DNA of 58,783 nt, from contig NW_020312166.1 of NCBI RefSeq assembly GCF_002999335.1, positions 1 through 58,783 of the forward strand, in the 5' to 3' direction. The stretch comes from Cyclospora cayetanensis (lineage: Eukaryota; Apicomplexa; Conoidasida; Eucoccidiorida; Eimeriidae). The notes under the pieces were generated by a model, which saw only the letters and a program-made list of their open reading frames with translations, had not been told where the DNA came from and did not search any database. Positions 1 to 11,600 of the stretch are shown here, in pieces. Position 1 is the first letter of the stretch. Every line of letters begins with the position of its first letter. Made by a program: the position numbers and the translations under genes.

Positions 1-65
1 AGAAAAGAAGGCCAGAGGGAACACGCGCTTCCCAAGGAGCTCCACAGGCTTCCCAACAACGCGTC

Positions 66-107
66 TGCTTCTACTGTGGGAAACTGGGTCATCTACTTTG
101 GAAGTGC
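66..107 (+). pseudogene. Gag zinc knuckle (CCHC) remnant
   Basis: Translated from base 66 the frame reads C-F-Y-C-G-K-L-G-H-L-L-W-K-C, an exact CX2CX4HX4C retroviral-type zinc knuckle, followed by a basic stretch (KRMP) and then stops. This motif binds the element's RNA in the nucleocapsid part of Gag. It is the best preserved piece of the element and fixes its strand and order, because it precedes the reverse transcriptase by about 1 kb. Confidence 0.8.
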
Positions 108-1074
108 AAGCGGATGCCAAACCAAGAAATCTGAAAACTATGTTGAGCGGAGGGGCAGTAGGCTGCTTGGCGAGCGAAGGCGACTCTCAAGGGAAACGGA
201 AAGTCCCCCCGCCGCACGCTGGGGCAAAGTGAAGGGGGCTACGCGCGACACAGCCGCAGCTGGCGATACAACTAGGGTCAATTATGCGTCCATACAAGTT
301 CATAATAATGGTGAAAAATTGATAATGGTACTTGGCATTGAATGTGAAATAGATCTGTTATTCAGGGAATCAGCTAAGAAGTGTAATTTGGCTGTTCAGT
401 AATGGGGCAGTCCCTAAGACTCAGCATTGCTGACGGCCTAAAGAATGCTCGGGATGGCAGCGCCATCACAGTGGAAGGCCTCTGCATATCGTAATTGAGC
501 TGTAGCATCATGGTCCGTGGCTCTATGACGGAAACGTGTACCATGACAGAATTCTTCATTTTTTATGGGTGTCCTAATAAAAGGCACGCATGCGGCCAGA
601 GCTGGACGCTGTGGAGGATAGTTGGCAAGAAAGCACCAGGAAGGGGCACCTCCTGGTCTCCCCAGCAACGCTCATTTCATATGCGGTGACATGGGTCAAG
701 TCAGTACATCGACAATGTGTGGCAGCGTTTTCATGCGAGAGGCTTTACGGCAGAGTAAAAAGTGAAGGTTCTGAGCGTGAATATTCTTTTGCTGGCTGCG
801 TAACTAGCTCTACGAAAATCTACAAAAACATTGAATACTCTTAGAGCTGAGGAACACCAGGAATGGGCAAATGTTAAGGAGTTCGTTGGGATGTGTTGAA
901 GAATGACGAGGTGCAAGCAGCGATGCATGTGCTGGTTGTACAGCGCACTGTCTTGACTTATTCCCTATCTTATTCTTGAGCTGATTGTTGCCAGATCGGA
1001 AGTGCTTATAGCATGAGTAGGAGAGTTAGCGGTAGGCGGATGCTATGCTGGAAAAGTTAAGATGCAGGAGGCAA

Positions 1075-1790
1075 CTAATGCTTTTGGGCGTTTCCCGGTG
1101 TTGCTTGCGAAAAAGGCGGAAGGTAGCGCATGTGCATTATACTTTGTGCCCCAGATCAAGCTTCTCATGAATCGGAAAGTTTCAGTGCCCCATAGTGGTG
1201 AACTGCTTGCCAATTCACACGGATCAAGACTCTACTCGACGTATAACGTCCTAGATACCTTAGCTACAAATCTTCATTAACTTGAATGGCAACCATGAAG
1301 CAGCCCTCACTAGCAAGTTCGAGTATTCCGGTATGCCGCTCAAGCCTATTGCCACAGCTAAAGTACAAAGGCAAGGCAATTCTTCTTTAAAGTTTCAAGG
1401 AGGGGTAAACAGTCCTATACATGGACGGCCTCAGTCTGCAGGCGAAACGTTCAAGAGCAGCAAAAAAAACCCACAGCCTCCGTTTCACCTGCTGCGGGAC
1501 AAGCAAAAGTACATAAGGGCAAACAAGTGTTTGGGCTTTTGCGAGAGCTAGTTTTTTTCCTGGGCTTTCATGGTTTAGCCGGAGGAATCGAGCCGGATGC
1601 GGCAAGAATTGCAGCAGTCAACTTGTGGCCTTCACCTTTTCACACCTGCAAGAATGCTACCAAGTTCTCAGGGCTTGCACTGTATTATTGCGATATCATC
1701 CCTAGGATTGCTCGGAACGCTGGTTCTTTGACTGATCGGTTAAATAAAACGCAGCTTAAGACATGAAGAGAGAAGTTCAATGTCCCAGGA
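1075..1790 (+). pseudogene. Reverse transcriptase remnant (Ty3/gypsy)
   Basis: The piece at 1090-1270 matches the start of the RT palm: PVLLAKKAEGS (usually VLVKKKDGS), then KLLMNRKVSVPHSGELL (the conserved NRYPLPRIDELL block), then RLYSTYNVLD (usual FSKLDL). From about 1490 the frame reads KYIRANKCLGF, then FFLGFHGLAGGIEPDAARI at 1553-1612, corresponding to the typical KC.F..v.FLGH.vs..GI.pdp.K connection segment. Frame changes and stops separate the blocks, and the YxDD-bearing part between 1280 and 1490 is not recognisable, so this is a dead gene. Confidence 0.8.
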
Positions 1791-1839
1791 AGGAGGCTCA
1801 TCAGCCACCCTACAACTCCTCCTGTACCTGAGCTGCTTT

Positions 1840-2062
1840 ATGACGAACGTCATTTCTTCCCATCAAGCGATGCTGGTGACGTAGCGATGGATGTTATTTT
1901 CTTTCAACAAGCTACGAGCCCTCCAAAACACCGATTCACTGCGTGTAGTGTGACTAGTCTCGCCGAAAAGGAGCAGTGGTATCCATCTCGGGAAAAGGAG
2001 CTCTGTGCAATGTAATGGGGCATGAGGAACTGCAGGCAGTATTATATGGGTGTCATTTTATC
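1840..2062 (+). pseudogene. RNase H remnant (Ty3/gypsy)
   Basis: The frame from 1840 shows SSDAGDVAMDVIFFQQ, equivalent to the tDAS..aiGavL.Q start of retroelement RNase H. It is followed by SVTSLAEKEQWYPSREKELC, equivalent to the S.kl...E.nY...EkElLA block, and YYMGV. A TAA interrupts it directly after the ELCAM stretch, at about 2012. Order after RT and before integrase is that of Ty3/gypsy elements. Confidence 0.75.
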
Positions 2063-2569
2063 GTCTAACCAATCGTCAAGCTTTATATACCTCAGGAGAG
2101 TTCCAGGACCGTGGAATCCCAATGTTGTTCGCTTGCTTCGGTGTTTCCGTGCAGTACCAAGTTTACAATGTGATAAATTATAAGGCATCACAAGTGGTTC
2201 AATAAAAAATCCGCTATTGCAACGCCCCAGCGACTCACCATTGTGCAGCGCAGTTGCTCCTGTCTACGAAGATTCACGGGCTTTAAGGAAATTGCTTCTG
2301 TCTTATGCTCTTGACAATCGTGGAATTGCTTTCATTTTAATTCAGAATGGCAAACGGGTAAGGCACTACCTCGTCAAGGACGCCTGCTGTAACTCAAGCA
2401 CCAAGTGGGGACTCTGTCACCTGTACATTTTGACTCCGCTCAGCAATACTGTTCTAAAAAAACAGACATGAGCATGCTCGTTCGGGCTCTAGTACATTCC
2501 ACATTACAGTAGTTATGCTCTTGTGGTCTATTCCCTGGCTTGGGGTACGTCTATCGGCAAGCGGTATGC

Positions 2570-2980
2570 GCTGGCATGCCCAAATTGTCAGCAGCTAAAC
2601 CATGCAGATCTCCTAAATCGGCCTTTTTGCAAAGCCCTCCGATTCCTCAATATTTTGGACGGAGCTGCTAAGGACTTAACTGTTGGGCTGGAGGAGGTAA
2701 ATGGTAAGGGTTGCATGCACGCGGTTGGTGACAGACTCACTAAATTTGCCCATTTCACCCCTTGCTCCAGCTCTGTGACGGCTCAGAAAGTCGCTCAACT
2801 AGATCAAAATTACCTTTTGATAGCTCCATCGATTCCATCAGGATCAAAGTTACTGATAGGGATGTGAGGCTCGTTTGTGCTCGCTGCCGTGCCCTTATGA
2901 ACCATCTAAGATTGACCATTTATGACTGATTTCAACCACCATGAGGAGCATCCAGAGGGAACCAACCACACCCTTACAAT
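2570..2980 (+). pseudogene. Integrase core remnant (Ty3/gypsy)
   Basis: A 114-codon stretch ending at 2867 reads CPNCQQLNHADLLNRPF, then GDRLTKFAHFTPCSSSVTA. This is the integrase zinc-finger tail followed by the VDRlTKmaHFiPc...TA block. In another frame VTDRDVRLVCARC (usual isDRDprFts.fw) and HPEGTNHTL (usual HPqtDGQtErvNrtL) follow up to about 2980. The frame change between them shows decay. A weaker stretch at 3300-3400 containing PVLFHTLL may be the integrase C-terminal HpvFHvS block. Confidence 0.75.
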
Positions 2981-4010
2981 GTCTGTGAATAAAACCGTAC
3001 AAGGGGTTGATTTTTCCCCTTGTGCTGATTGGGTTTATAATCGATAGTACACTCATCTACCCATTGCTTCTCCGCACTCCTGGCCTAAAAAGGAACCCTT
3101 GTCCGATGCGGGCCTAGACTTGATGACCCGGATTCGAGCCGCACTTAGATGTGGGGGAACTGGAGAACTGCTGGCTAGTGCATCTTGATGCATGCGCCAA
3201 CATCGAGGTAGAGGAACGTTTTTATGACAAGCGAAGGCTGGTAATGTGCTCAAGGCTCGATATCCGGTTCTTGTGGATCAGAAGGCTCTACGAGGTACAC
3301 CATAAGGCTATTAGATCATGTTGCTTGAAGCGATTGCGGCTGTTTTGCGAACCAGTGCTTTTTCATACTCTATTAATTGCCCTAAAACATGGAGATGCCA
3401 CAGAAGTATGTATTTTCACTCCATATAGGACTTTTAAGACTCTCCGAAGCATAATTAGCTTCGCTGCGCAGGTTATGGAGGCGGAGAATCCATAGAGAGC
3501 CGGAGAGGTGCTGGTTTCTAGTACTGTTGAGCACTGATGACATAGCAGATGAGATTTTGTGGAGAAAAGGCGTGGGATACGCCAGTCTCAGTGTTTGACA
3601 GAGAAATAATTGTGAGCATCGTTGTCTGCGAAGGCTTTGTGGCTTCGCTGAGTTGACAACGACCGTCACCGCTGACGGCATGCCTTGCGTTTGTTTGTAA
3701 TTCTACTTCCCCAGCGCGTACTGTCCTGGTCTCACATAAGGAGCCTTGAATGGAGCGGGCTGGGGATGGATGAAGGGATCTTCTTCAAAGACACTTCCAG
3801 AAGCTTTCTACTCACTTTTAGTTAATTCTGAAGCTATGTACCTCCCTGCTGAGACATTATCCAGAGAGTTAGCAGCAGGGTATGGACAGGAAATGTCTCC
3901 AGCTGTCACCGTTTCTGTTGCTGGTCGGCAGGCTGCCATAAGAGGCTTGCACCTGTTGGGTATTGAGGCTTTCGCAGCTCAGATTCAGCATAAGGGATTC
4001 TTATAGCAGA

Positions 4011-5844
4011 GGACAATGTACGATACAGCCACCTATTATGCACCACTAGAGTTGCGCCCCTACTAAGTTTTTCTTAATAGGGGATACGTATTCAAGAAAA
4101 ATACGGAAAAAACGTAGTGCGCTTTAGTATAATCTTCTGAAAGTTTCTCGTCTCATCTTGTTTTCTTATATCTGAGTTTTGTAGTGGGAAGAGGCAGACC
4201 AGTTGAGATGCATGCAGTTGCACACTTTGAGCATTGCGCTGGCACTGTCACATGTCGCAGATAGTAGCTTAGCTCCAAGAAGCCCATCATTAAAGCTTGC
4301 ACTAATGAGCTAGTCCGCTCGTCAATAGATGAAAGATGTAATTAAACCTTTGTTAGGCATTGACTGTCCGAATAGGCTGTACATGCAGAATTACTGCGGG
4401 AGCAACAGCCATGTGTTGCACGGGTCGCAACAGCTATATTCCCTCCCATGGCGCATATTCTACGCCATAAAACCAGAACTTTAGGGGCACTGAGCCAGAG
4501 GATAGAATCGAAGAACTCGAAAGCAAAATGTGGCAACTAGGAGTATCTGGCAGTTCCCTCTAAGGCTGAAGAGCTACAGCACCTCAAAGGAGACAGTGAG
4601 CCGAGAAGACCGGCAAAGGGGGACCGAGGTCCAGAGTTGTTCCTAAAACAGTGGCATTTTTTTTCAAGAAATATTACTTCTCTTTAGCTGCCGAGCAAAT
4701 TAGATCATATAAAGCCCCAGCTTTCTTTCACATCCCCGTTCCCTCAACCCCCTCTGCATCAAAGATTACGCGCACCACTCTTAGAGCCGCAGCCCTACGG
4801 ATTTGTCTCGCGGATTTGTGTTGAGAGCTTAGCCAGCACCTGGTTAGCAATGGCGCAACCCCTTTCCATGCGCCCATCTATGTTATGCCGCGTAGACCAC
4901 AGTGCATCAGGCCCAGCGGTGTCTGGGCATCTCGAGGGAGCGAGAAGCATTTTAGGTGTGGTTCAACAGCACTGCAGCTGCAATGAAAATGACGAAGGTA
5001 GCAATGTAAGTAGCCATGAACAGCTTTTCAGCGCAAGCATGGATCAATACACCCTGCAGAACCCCACATCGAAAGGTGTCAACGACCCGTAAGCGGCCCT
5101 CTGGAACATCAAAACAGGATAAAACTGCAAGACACGCCGCAGATATTGAAGCCAAACACATTTATGTTCAGGACTTCTTTTGCACTGAAATAGACGCAAA
5201 GGGCAACAGGACGAGGTGGCATCAAGACCCTGCCGGGTGTCGTGCAAGAGGATAAGTGCTGCCGGAAATCAAAGAGATCTACCTGCGCCAGAAGGGGTTC
5301 CATTGCTTGTATATGCAAGAATAGATACAAAACAATAAAATAGACAGCTAAAGTCGCAGTACCACACATCAAGAGGACCCTGTTCGGCTGCCGCTGGACG
5401 GATTGCAGCTCGAGGTTCGTAGGCCCCCTCATATCTCTCCTAGCCCCCATCCTTTCATTGATCTGTACAATCTGTACAAATGCCCCAAATTTAGACATCG
5501 GTTTTCTCTTTTGGGGCCCTTTTTAAGTGCAGAGCGCCATCAGGCTATCCGTAGCTGTCGCTGTATACGAGCTGGCGTCCATTTGAATAGACTTTGCTGC
5601 TCTTGCTGCTGCCGCCCTGGATTTCAAACTTCGAATGACACCGGAGGAGTAGCTGTTTGTATCTGTCGAGGCATTCCACTGTGTGCCGCGTACGGTGTCG
5701 CCTCGGGTGTGTGTACACCTCGGCAGCAGCAGCAGCAGCCAAAGCACACAAGAAGCACCATCAGCGCTGGACGCACTTCTGCAAAGGGATGCATCGGAGA
5801 AGCCAAGCACGCCTTACACCTGCTCCCAGAGTCTTCGTCTCTCC
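4011..5844. other. Non-coding stretch upstream of the methyltransferase gene
   Basis: No open frame here shows a family motif, splice-supported continuation or coccidian-style amino-acid runs. The frames that are open around 5400-5840 are antisense or frame-shifted images of the downstream gene's CAG-rich DNA. This stretch presumably contains the promoter and 5' UTR of the gene starting at 5845, but I see no motif I would name. Confidence 0.4.
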
Positions 5845-7383
5845 ATGGCTATCCGGCAGCCGCTGAAGCACGATGCTGGCGCCTCGAAATATACTGCTGC
5901 TGCCTGTGGGAAGCCACATGGTGCAACGCGCAGAGGTGTACGCTCAGAAGCAGCAGCAGCAGCTGTAGCTACAGCTGCTGCTGCTGCTTCTGAACGTACA
6001 CCTACAGAAACGCAGCGTGCATTGGCGGCAGCTCGCAGTCGACTGGGAAGTGATGCAAAGACTCCTGCTGCTGAGGACAGGGCATCCCCGCCAGCAGCTG
6101 CTGCCATAGCAGCGGCAGCTGCTGTGGCAGCAGCAGGAGCAGCAAAAACAAGCTCTTGGCCGCTGGAGAAGCAACAGTGCGCAGAGCCGGAAAGCCGACA
6201 TGCTACTGTTGCAGCAGCAGGAGCAGCAAAAAGTGTTCGCGGAGCATCGCTAGCCGTACCAGCAACACCGAACGTGGAGACTGCGCAATGGGGATCGTCG
6301 ATCCCCCGAATGCCTCAGGCCCTGCGGGAGGCTTTTATGGCGGAGGTCAAGTCACTGCAGAAAAAACCAATCATGAAAATTACCACAAGCGTTGAAGGTA
6401 AGCCAGGAGGGATGCGGTTCGTGTTGTTGCTGCCACTCCAGCGGTACTCGGACTGGCCTTGCTGCTGGTGACGCCCCTTCTCCTGCTGCAGTGCTGCTGC
6501 TCCTGCTCCTGGTGCTGCTCTTCCTATTTTTCTTTGCTGCTGCTGCTGCTCTTGCAGCGCCAGTCGTCCGTGCTGTCGCGTGTGCTGCATTTTCAGGGGC
6601 GTATGGGGAGAGTTCGGTGTTTTCTTTGCTGAAGCTGTTCTACCTCCTAAACAGCAAATTTGGCCTCACTGAACATTCCACCTTTTTAGACATTGGAAGG
6701 TACTCTTGCCGTGCATGTTGGGGTCGGGGGTACTGGTGGTGCTGATGTCGGTGTTGGTAGTACTAATGGTGCTGCTGCTGCTGGCTGTCTGGCTTGCTGC
6801 TTCTCTCGCTGATCGAGTTGCTGCTATTACGATGTTGGCGGGGGCTTTCTTGAGTACGGGATTTGCGTCGAATCCTCGGCTCGGCAGCTCCCAGCTGCGC
6901 GCTGTTCGCACACCTCCACACGCTCTGATGACGCCTTGTCTTGCGCTGCTGCCGCTTGTGACGTCTTGATTTTTCGCCTCCGCAATGCGTGCGCGTGCCA
7001 CTCGCGGGGAAGTTGCATGATGTGCTGTGTGTGCAGTGGCAGCGGAGTTCCCTCTTTCACTGCTGCAGCATTTGGCTGTCCTTATTCACTGGGATTTGAG
7101 CTTGACTCCACCGTGTATTCTATTTCCATTATCAATCAGTTGTGTGAGTCTATCCGAAAGCCTCACATCTCCCAAGTTCAGGCTCGGGGCAGTCCGCAAC
7201 AGGCTATGGGTAGTAGACGCTCGCCTCTGAGGGTTGTGTCTGTCTAGAGCTTCTTTTGCTGCAGAGAGCGATACACCCTTCGTTTATCTTTTTCACCGAA
7301 TCCTCTGATGACTGAACCTGAGAATGTTCAGCCCTTCGTGGCAGAGTCACAAGTTGATAGCAGTGGGGTGGTTTTTTTCTCTC

Positions 7384-7420
<37 letters not shown>

Positions 7421-7900
7421 TTAGAAGATAGGGAATAATTTAATGTGTTTCGGGGTGTGCGCTTCAGCTCTTGTCGATTTGCTGCTGCTGCAACAGCTCT
7501 GTCTAAGCACACACGTGAACCAGGAAGGCCTAGAGGCCAACATTGAAGAGGCGCTTCTACGGTTCCTCAATATCCCCTCACAAAGCAGCAGCACGGCAGC
7601 AGCAGAACAGACAGTGGAAACGAGCATTCAGAATCACAGTGTGGAGGCTGCATTCCCAAGAATAGGAGGCGTGAGAGAGTCTGCAGCAGCGACGGCAGGA
7701 CGGCGGAGGGTGATGAACCTTGAAAAGAATGCTCTTCAGTCGGAGCGGCGCTTGATTGACACAACTCTAGGGTTTAATGGAGCTTTTAGCGTCTTTGACT
7801 GCTCCCGCCTCCTCTCTCTGGAAGGCATTTCTCACGTCTTTTCCTTCGATCTCGCAATGCCACCCTGGATCATCGGCCACATCGTTCAGCTGTTCAATCA
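5845..7900 (+). CDS. Class I SAM-dependent methyltransferase, DOT1-like motif I (multi-exon; 3' end unresolved)
   Basis: Four exons join in phase: 5845-6397, 6597-6699, 7037-7143 and 7468-7900. Donors are gtaagc, gtactc, gtgagt and gtaagc. The N-terminal third is alanine-rich and low complexity. Exon 2 gives GAYGESSVFSLLKLFYLL and TFLDIG. Spliced to exon 3 this becomes FLDIGSGSGVPSF then GFELDSTVYSISI, a clear motif I (SAM-binding glycine loop) and motif II acidic residue. Exon 4 ends with FDLAMPPWIIGHIVQLFN, fitting the motif IV/post-IV region. The YGE just upstream and the D-I-G-S-G loop recall DOT1-type H3K79 methyltransferases, but other class I families are possible; the substrate is inferred, not seen. 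The start ATG at 5845 is the first in frame. The gene probably continues into an exon at about 8632. Confidence 0.65.
5934..6003. repeat. 70-bp near-perfect palindrome inside coding exon
   Basis: Arms 5934-5968 and 5969-6003 are reverse complements over 34 of 35 bases with no spacer; the single mismatch is in the outer third. The arms contain CAG/CTG runs (polyalanine codons) plus non-repetitive flanks, so this is more than a chance pairing of CAG with CTG. It lies in exon 1 of the methyltransferase gene. Confidence 0.9.
7379..7420. repeat. (TCTG)n microsatellite in intron
   Basis: About eight TCTG units sit in the intron before exon 4 of the methyltransferase gene, in a pyrimidine tract upstream of the acceptor at 7467. 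No coding role. Confidence 0.9.
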
Positions 7901-8073
7901 GTAAGCAGTTTTGAGGGGATGTGGCGCTACACGCGCCGTATAGTGAGGTTCTTCCAGTCCTCTCTCTGTCTCTTTCTTTCTTTGTCTCTATAAATAAATA
8001 AATATACATATATACATACATTTATGTACGTAATTCTGAACCCAATAGAGGCTGATGGAAGGGAGGCTTTTTT

Positions 8074-8316
8074 CAGCGGGGTTCCCTCTTTTTCACTTTT
8101 CGCGACATTTGCATGTCCCTTTTCACTGGGATTTGAGCTCGACGCGAACGTGTATTCTATTTCCATTATCAGCCAATTGTGTGCATATACTCCAACGCCT
8201 CACATCTACGTTCCGGCTCTGTGCACTCCGCAGCAGGTCATAGGTAGTAGACATTCACCTCTGAGGATTGTGTCTGGGGCTTATTTTGCTGCAGGAGCAG
8301 AACAACCTTCGTTTAT
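8074..8316 (+). pseudogene. Degenerate duplicate of the methyltransferase SAM-binding exon
   Basis: Bases 8074-8316 align along their length with 7040-7287: exon 3 of the methyltransferase gene plus its downstream intron. The copy still reads SGVPSF and GFELDANVYSISIISQL. It keeps an acceptor-like ttttttcag, and splicing exon 2 to it would stay in frame but remove two residues of the glycine loop. Its donor has changed from gtgagt to gtgcat, so it is probably a dead exon. The matching intron sequence shows that the event was genomic duplication, not retroposition. Confidence 0.75.
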
Positions 8317-8608
8317 GTATCCTTCCACGGCGACCTCGTTTCCCATTTCGGCATGCAAGCTGTTTTGGCCACTCGAGTACACTCCGAAATCTAAAATTCC
8401 CTCAAAATCCGAAAACGCCGCTTGCGTCTGCACCCTGAGGCTGGGGAAAAAGGCCAAGGGGGTGAAAAGTTGTTGAAATAGCGCTATGCTCGCTTCCGAG
8501 GGCAACCTTTGCACTTTTAAAAATAGAGGCTGTAGAGGGTTCGGACCATATATATATATATGTATCTATATATAGAGTGAGAAGCATAGTTGTTGTATAA
8601 ATGTATCT

Positions 8609-11600
8609 ATGTGTGTCTGCAATTTTGAGCAGCTTTGCATGCGCATGGGAACAAGCGCAGAAAGCCATGTGGGCTTCATATATCAAAAGGTTCCGAAAGA
8701 GGCCGCTCAGCGGAGGCAGCAGTTGCAGACAGACTTGCAGCGTGTGAAGCAGCAGCTGTTACAAGCAGCCATCCGCCGTTCTGCTGCTGACGCCGCTGCT
8801 GCTGCGAGTGACGAATGCCTTGGGAGGAGCCACAGGAGGCTGGTGCAGCAGCAGAAACAGCTGCGTCGGGAGATGTTGGCACTAGAGGAGGATATGCAAG
8901 GGCTTCAGAAAGGTCGTCAGCCGCAGCTAGAGGCTTACCGCAACAGGCAGTTGGGGAAGCAGCAGAAAGGCATTCTGCGGCTGCTAGAGGCGCTGAAGCA
9001 GCAGACACTGGATGCATTTCAGCAACTTATGCGGCAGAAGCAGGAAGCTCTCATGCTGCGCCAGCAGCAGCGGTTCGTTGCGCTGCTCTTGCAGCAGCAG
9101 CAGCAGGAGGAGGAGCAAAATAGTCCCCCAGTGTCACAGGAGCAGCGGATGGATACAGCAACACGGCTGTTGCTGCAGCAGCATCAGCGCGAGCAGCAGG
9201 ATCTCGCACAGCAGCTGTCTCTACAGTACGAAGAGGAAGTCCAGCGGCAGCAGACCCTTCTCGAAGAAGCAGAAGAAGCAGCAGCAGCACTGGCAGCGAC
9301 TGCTTTATCCCCAAGAGCAGCGACTGGAAGTCGAGGTGCTTGTGCCCAAAGGGAGCTGCAGCGTCTGAGGCAGCAGCTGAGAGAGAAGCAGCAGCAGTTG
9401 CAGGAGGTGGATCAGCTGCTCCAGAAGGAGGACGAGCAGAAAAGGCAGGAGCAGCAGAGACAAAGGATTGAAGCCTTGCAGCAGCAACGCAGCGAACTGG
9501 AAAGAGAGTTCGCGGAGAACGGCGAGTGGATGCTGGCAGAAGCGCAGCGCCACACTGTCAGGGGACAAGAGCAGCAAAGATTGCAGTTGATGCTCATTAG
9601 GGGCATTGCCAACAGCATTACGGATCGATATCTGCACTCGTAAGGGGGTTCTGCTGCTGCGCAACCATAAGGCCAAATATCGCTTTCCTAGCTGCTTAAG
9701 GGGTGTTGCTGCGACAGTTTGACCACGGCAGTGTACACCTTTTGCTGGTAGACTTTGAGGCACTCAGACTTTGAGGCAGCGTGTGCGAGTTGGTGTTTGT
9801 ATGGTGTTGATTTCCGTTGCAGACTTGGCGCTACGAATCGCTTGCAGCAGGTGACACGAATAGCTGTTGCTGCAGTGTCGATGCTGCCTTCTCGAATATC
9901 CCCGTCGATAGCAGCAGCAGATGATGAAGAGGTTCGTGAGAGGCAGCAGCAGCAGCGGATACGGCTCTCCCCCCCCTCTCCCCCCTGCTGCTGCAGCAGC
10001 TGCTGCTTACCCCCAGAGGGAGGGAGCAACAGCCAGCGGGCAGAAGTGGCTGCAACGTGGCTGGAGTTGATGAGTGCCGCACATCCGCAGCAGCAGCTGC
10101 TGCTACTTCGGCGAGTTTTTTCGGCTTTCCAGGTTGATCAGCTCCTAGAACGTGAGTCCTTGCAGCACCAGGAAGATCTTCCTTATGCTGGGAATAGGGG
10201 GGCAGAGGCGCTGTTAGTACACCTCCGCGATGCCCATGTGGAAGATGCTGATGCATTTGCAAAGGGTCCAGCCCAAAGTGATGCAGCAGTCCTTCCGTCA
10301 CCCCCCCCCAAAAGTGCTCGCTGCGGTGAAGAACTGTACTGCCGCTGTTCTTTAAAGCGGCAGAGGCGCTGCTCTCGCCTCAGCAAGGGCAGGAGCCCAA
10401 GCAGCACAAGCAACCCAAGCAGCACAAGCAACACAAGCAGCACAAGCAACACAAGCAGTACAAGCAACACAAGCAGCAACTGCATTGTGTGTCTGGGAGG
10501 GGCAGCTGCCGCCTTAGCAGCTCTCTTTCTCTCGATTCCCAGAGCGCACATCATAGAACTCGACTTCTGCGAACAAGCGCAGCAGCAGCTGCAGTGCAAG
10601 AGGGCATCTCGCCCGATAAGACGGCAGGCAGCAGCCACAGTAGCAGCCAATGCAGCAGCGAGCTCGACAGCCGCTGCGGCAGGAGGCGCAGAGAAGCGTA
10701 GCGACTGCAAAGGACGCGCAGGACGGCGTGGGAAGTTTTCGGCTTGCAGCGGCAGCGGCGGCAGTGTCAGAGTCGTGATGCCGTGTTTATCGCCTCTGTG
10801 TGCCTCGTGCTGCTATGAAGACTCGCTGCTGTTGCAGCTGCTGCGCTGCAGCATGCCTCTGGCGGCTCAGCAGCAACTGCTGCAACAGGAGATTTCTCTT
10901 CAGCACCGGATGCCCCTCATGACAGTGCGTCTCCAGCTTCTTCCCTTCTTTAGCAGCAGCAGCAGCAGGCCTTTAACCCTCTATGTCGGTGGTGGCTTCG
11001 TCTGTGCGTGTTATTTTTCACGCCAAACGCGTCCATCAAGCGGCGTTTCTATGGATGGAGTCGTCGCTAAGGCGTTGAGGGGCTGTTGGGGAAGCGTTCT
11101 TTTGCGTTTGTTTTGCATGCAAGCGGTTCGGCCTTCGATTTGCTGTTTGTGCTGGAGCTTCTGTTTACGGCTGTTTCCGTTGTGTATGCGTTTTCGCTGC
11201 AGGTCATAGACCAGCAGCAGCAACAGCGTCTTGAGCAGCAACGCATGCAGGAATGGAAGGCGAAAGGGCTCGCAGGCTTGCTGGCTGCCTCAGCAGCATC
11301 ATCGCCACGGAGTGCTTTCAGGAGAAGCGCAACGCTGTGCCGCCTGACGGATGCCTGCCAGGCGCTGGAGCTGCTCGAGCAGAATTTCTTGCAGCCGCAC
11401 GAACTGCCTGATGACGGGGAGCACGATGAGGGCGCTGCGAGTGGGGGCTCTGAGAGGGCGCACGCGGAGCTGCTGTTTAGGCATGCGTTCGACCAGCTGC
11501 TGTTGCAGCAGCAGCGGCGGCTCAGACTGCGTCGTCACAGACTCGCGCGAGCAATGCTTGCCGCAGCGGGGGATGTGGAAGACGACAACAGCAGTGCGGG

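Larger units (their letters stand above)
1..4010 (+). mobile_element. Decayed Ty3/gypsy-type LTR retrotransposon, 5' end outside the window
   Basis: Remnants of a gag-pol polyprotein lie in canonical Ty3/gypsy order on the + strand: nucleocapsid zinc knuckle (66-107), possible protease remnant (about 280-400), reverse transcriptase (about 1075-1790), RNase H (1840-2062), integrase core (2570-2980) and integrase C-terminal region (about 3200-3490). RNase H before integrase defines Ty3/gypsy rather than Ty1/copia. The frame shifts repeatedly and is broken by stops, so no intact product is possible. I found no chromodomain and no LTR pair; the 5' end is beyond base 1 and the 3' boundary near 4010 is a guess. 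Eimeria genomes are known to carry chromovirus-like elements. The RT catalytic YxDD box could not be found. Confidence 0.8.

Noticed and set aside
5403..6107. Overlapping frames on both strands around the alanine-rich exon
   Set aside because: They start at non-ATG codons or are mirror images created by the palindrome and CAG runs; only the frame from 5845 continues through spliced methyltransferase motifs.
10390..10480. Regularly spaced repeats that might suggest a CRISPR array
   Set aside because: A 15-bp in-frame coding repeat without unique spacers, in a eukaryotic gene.
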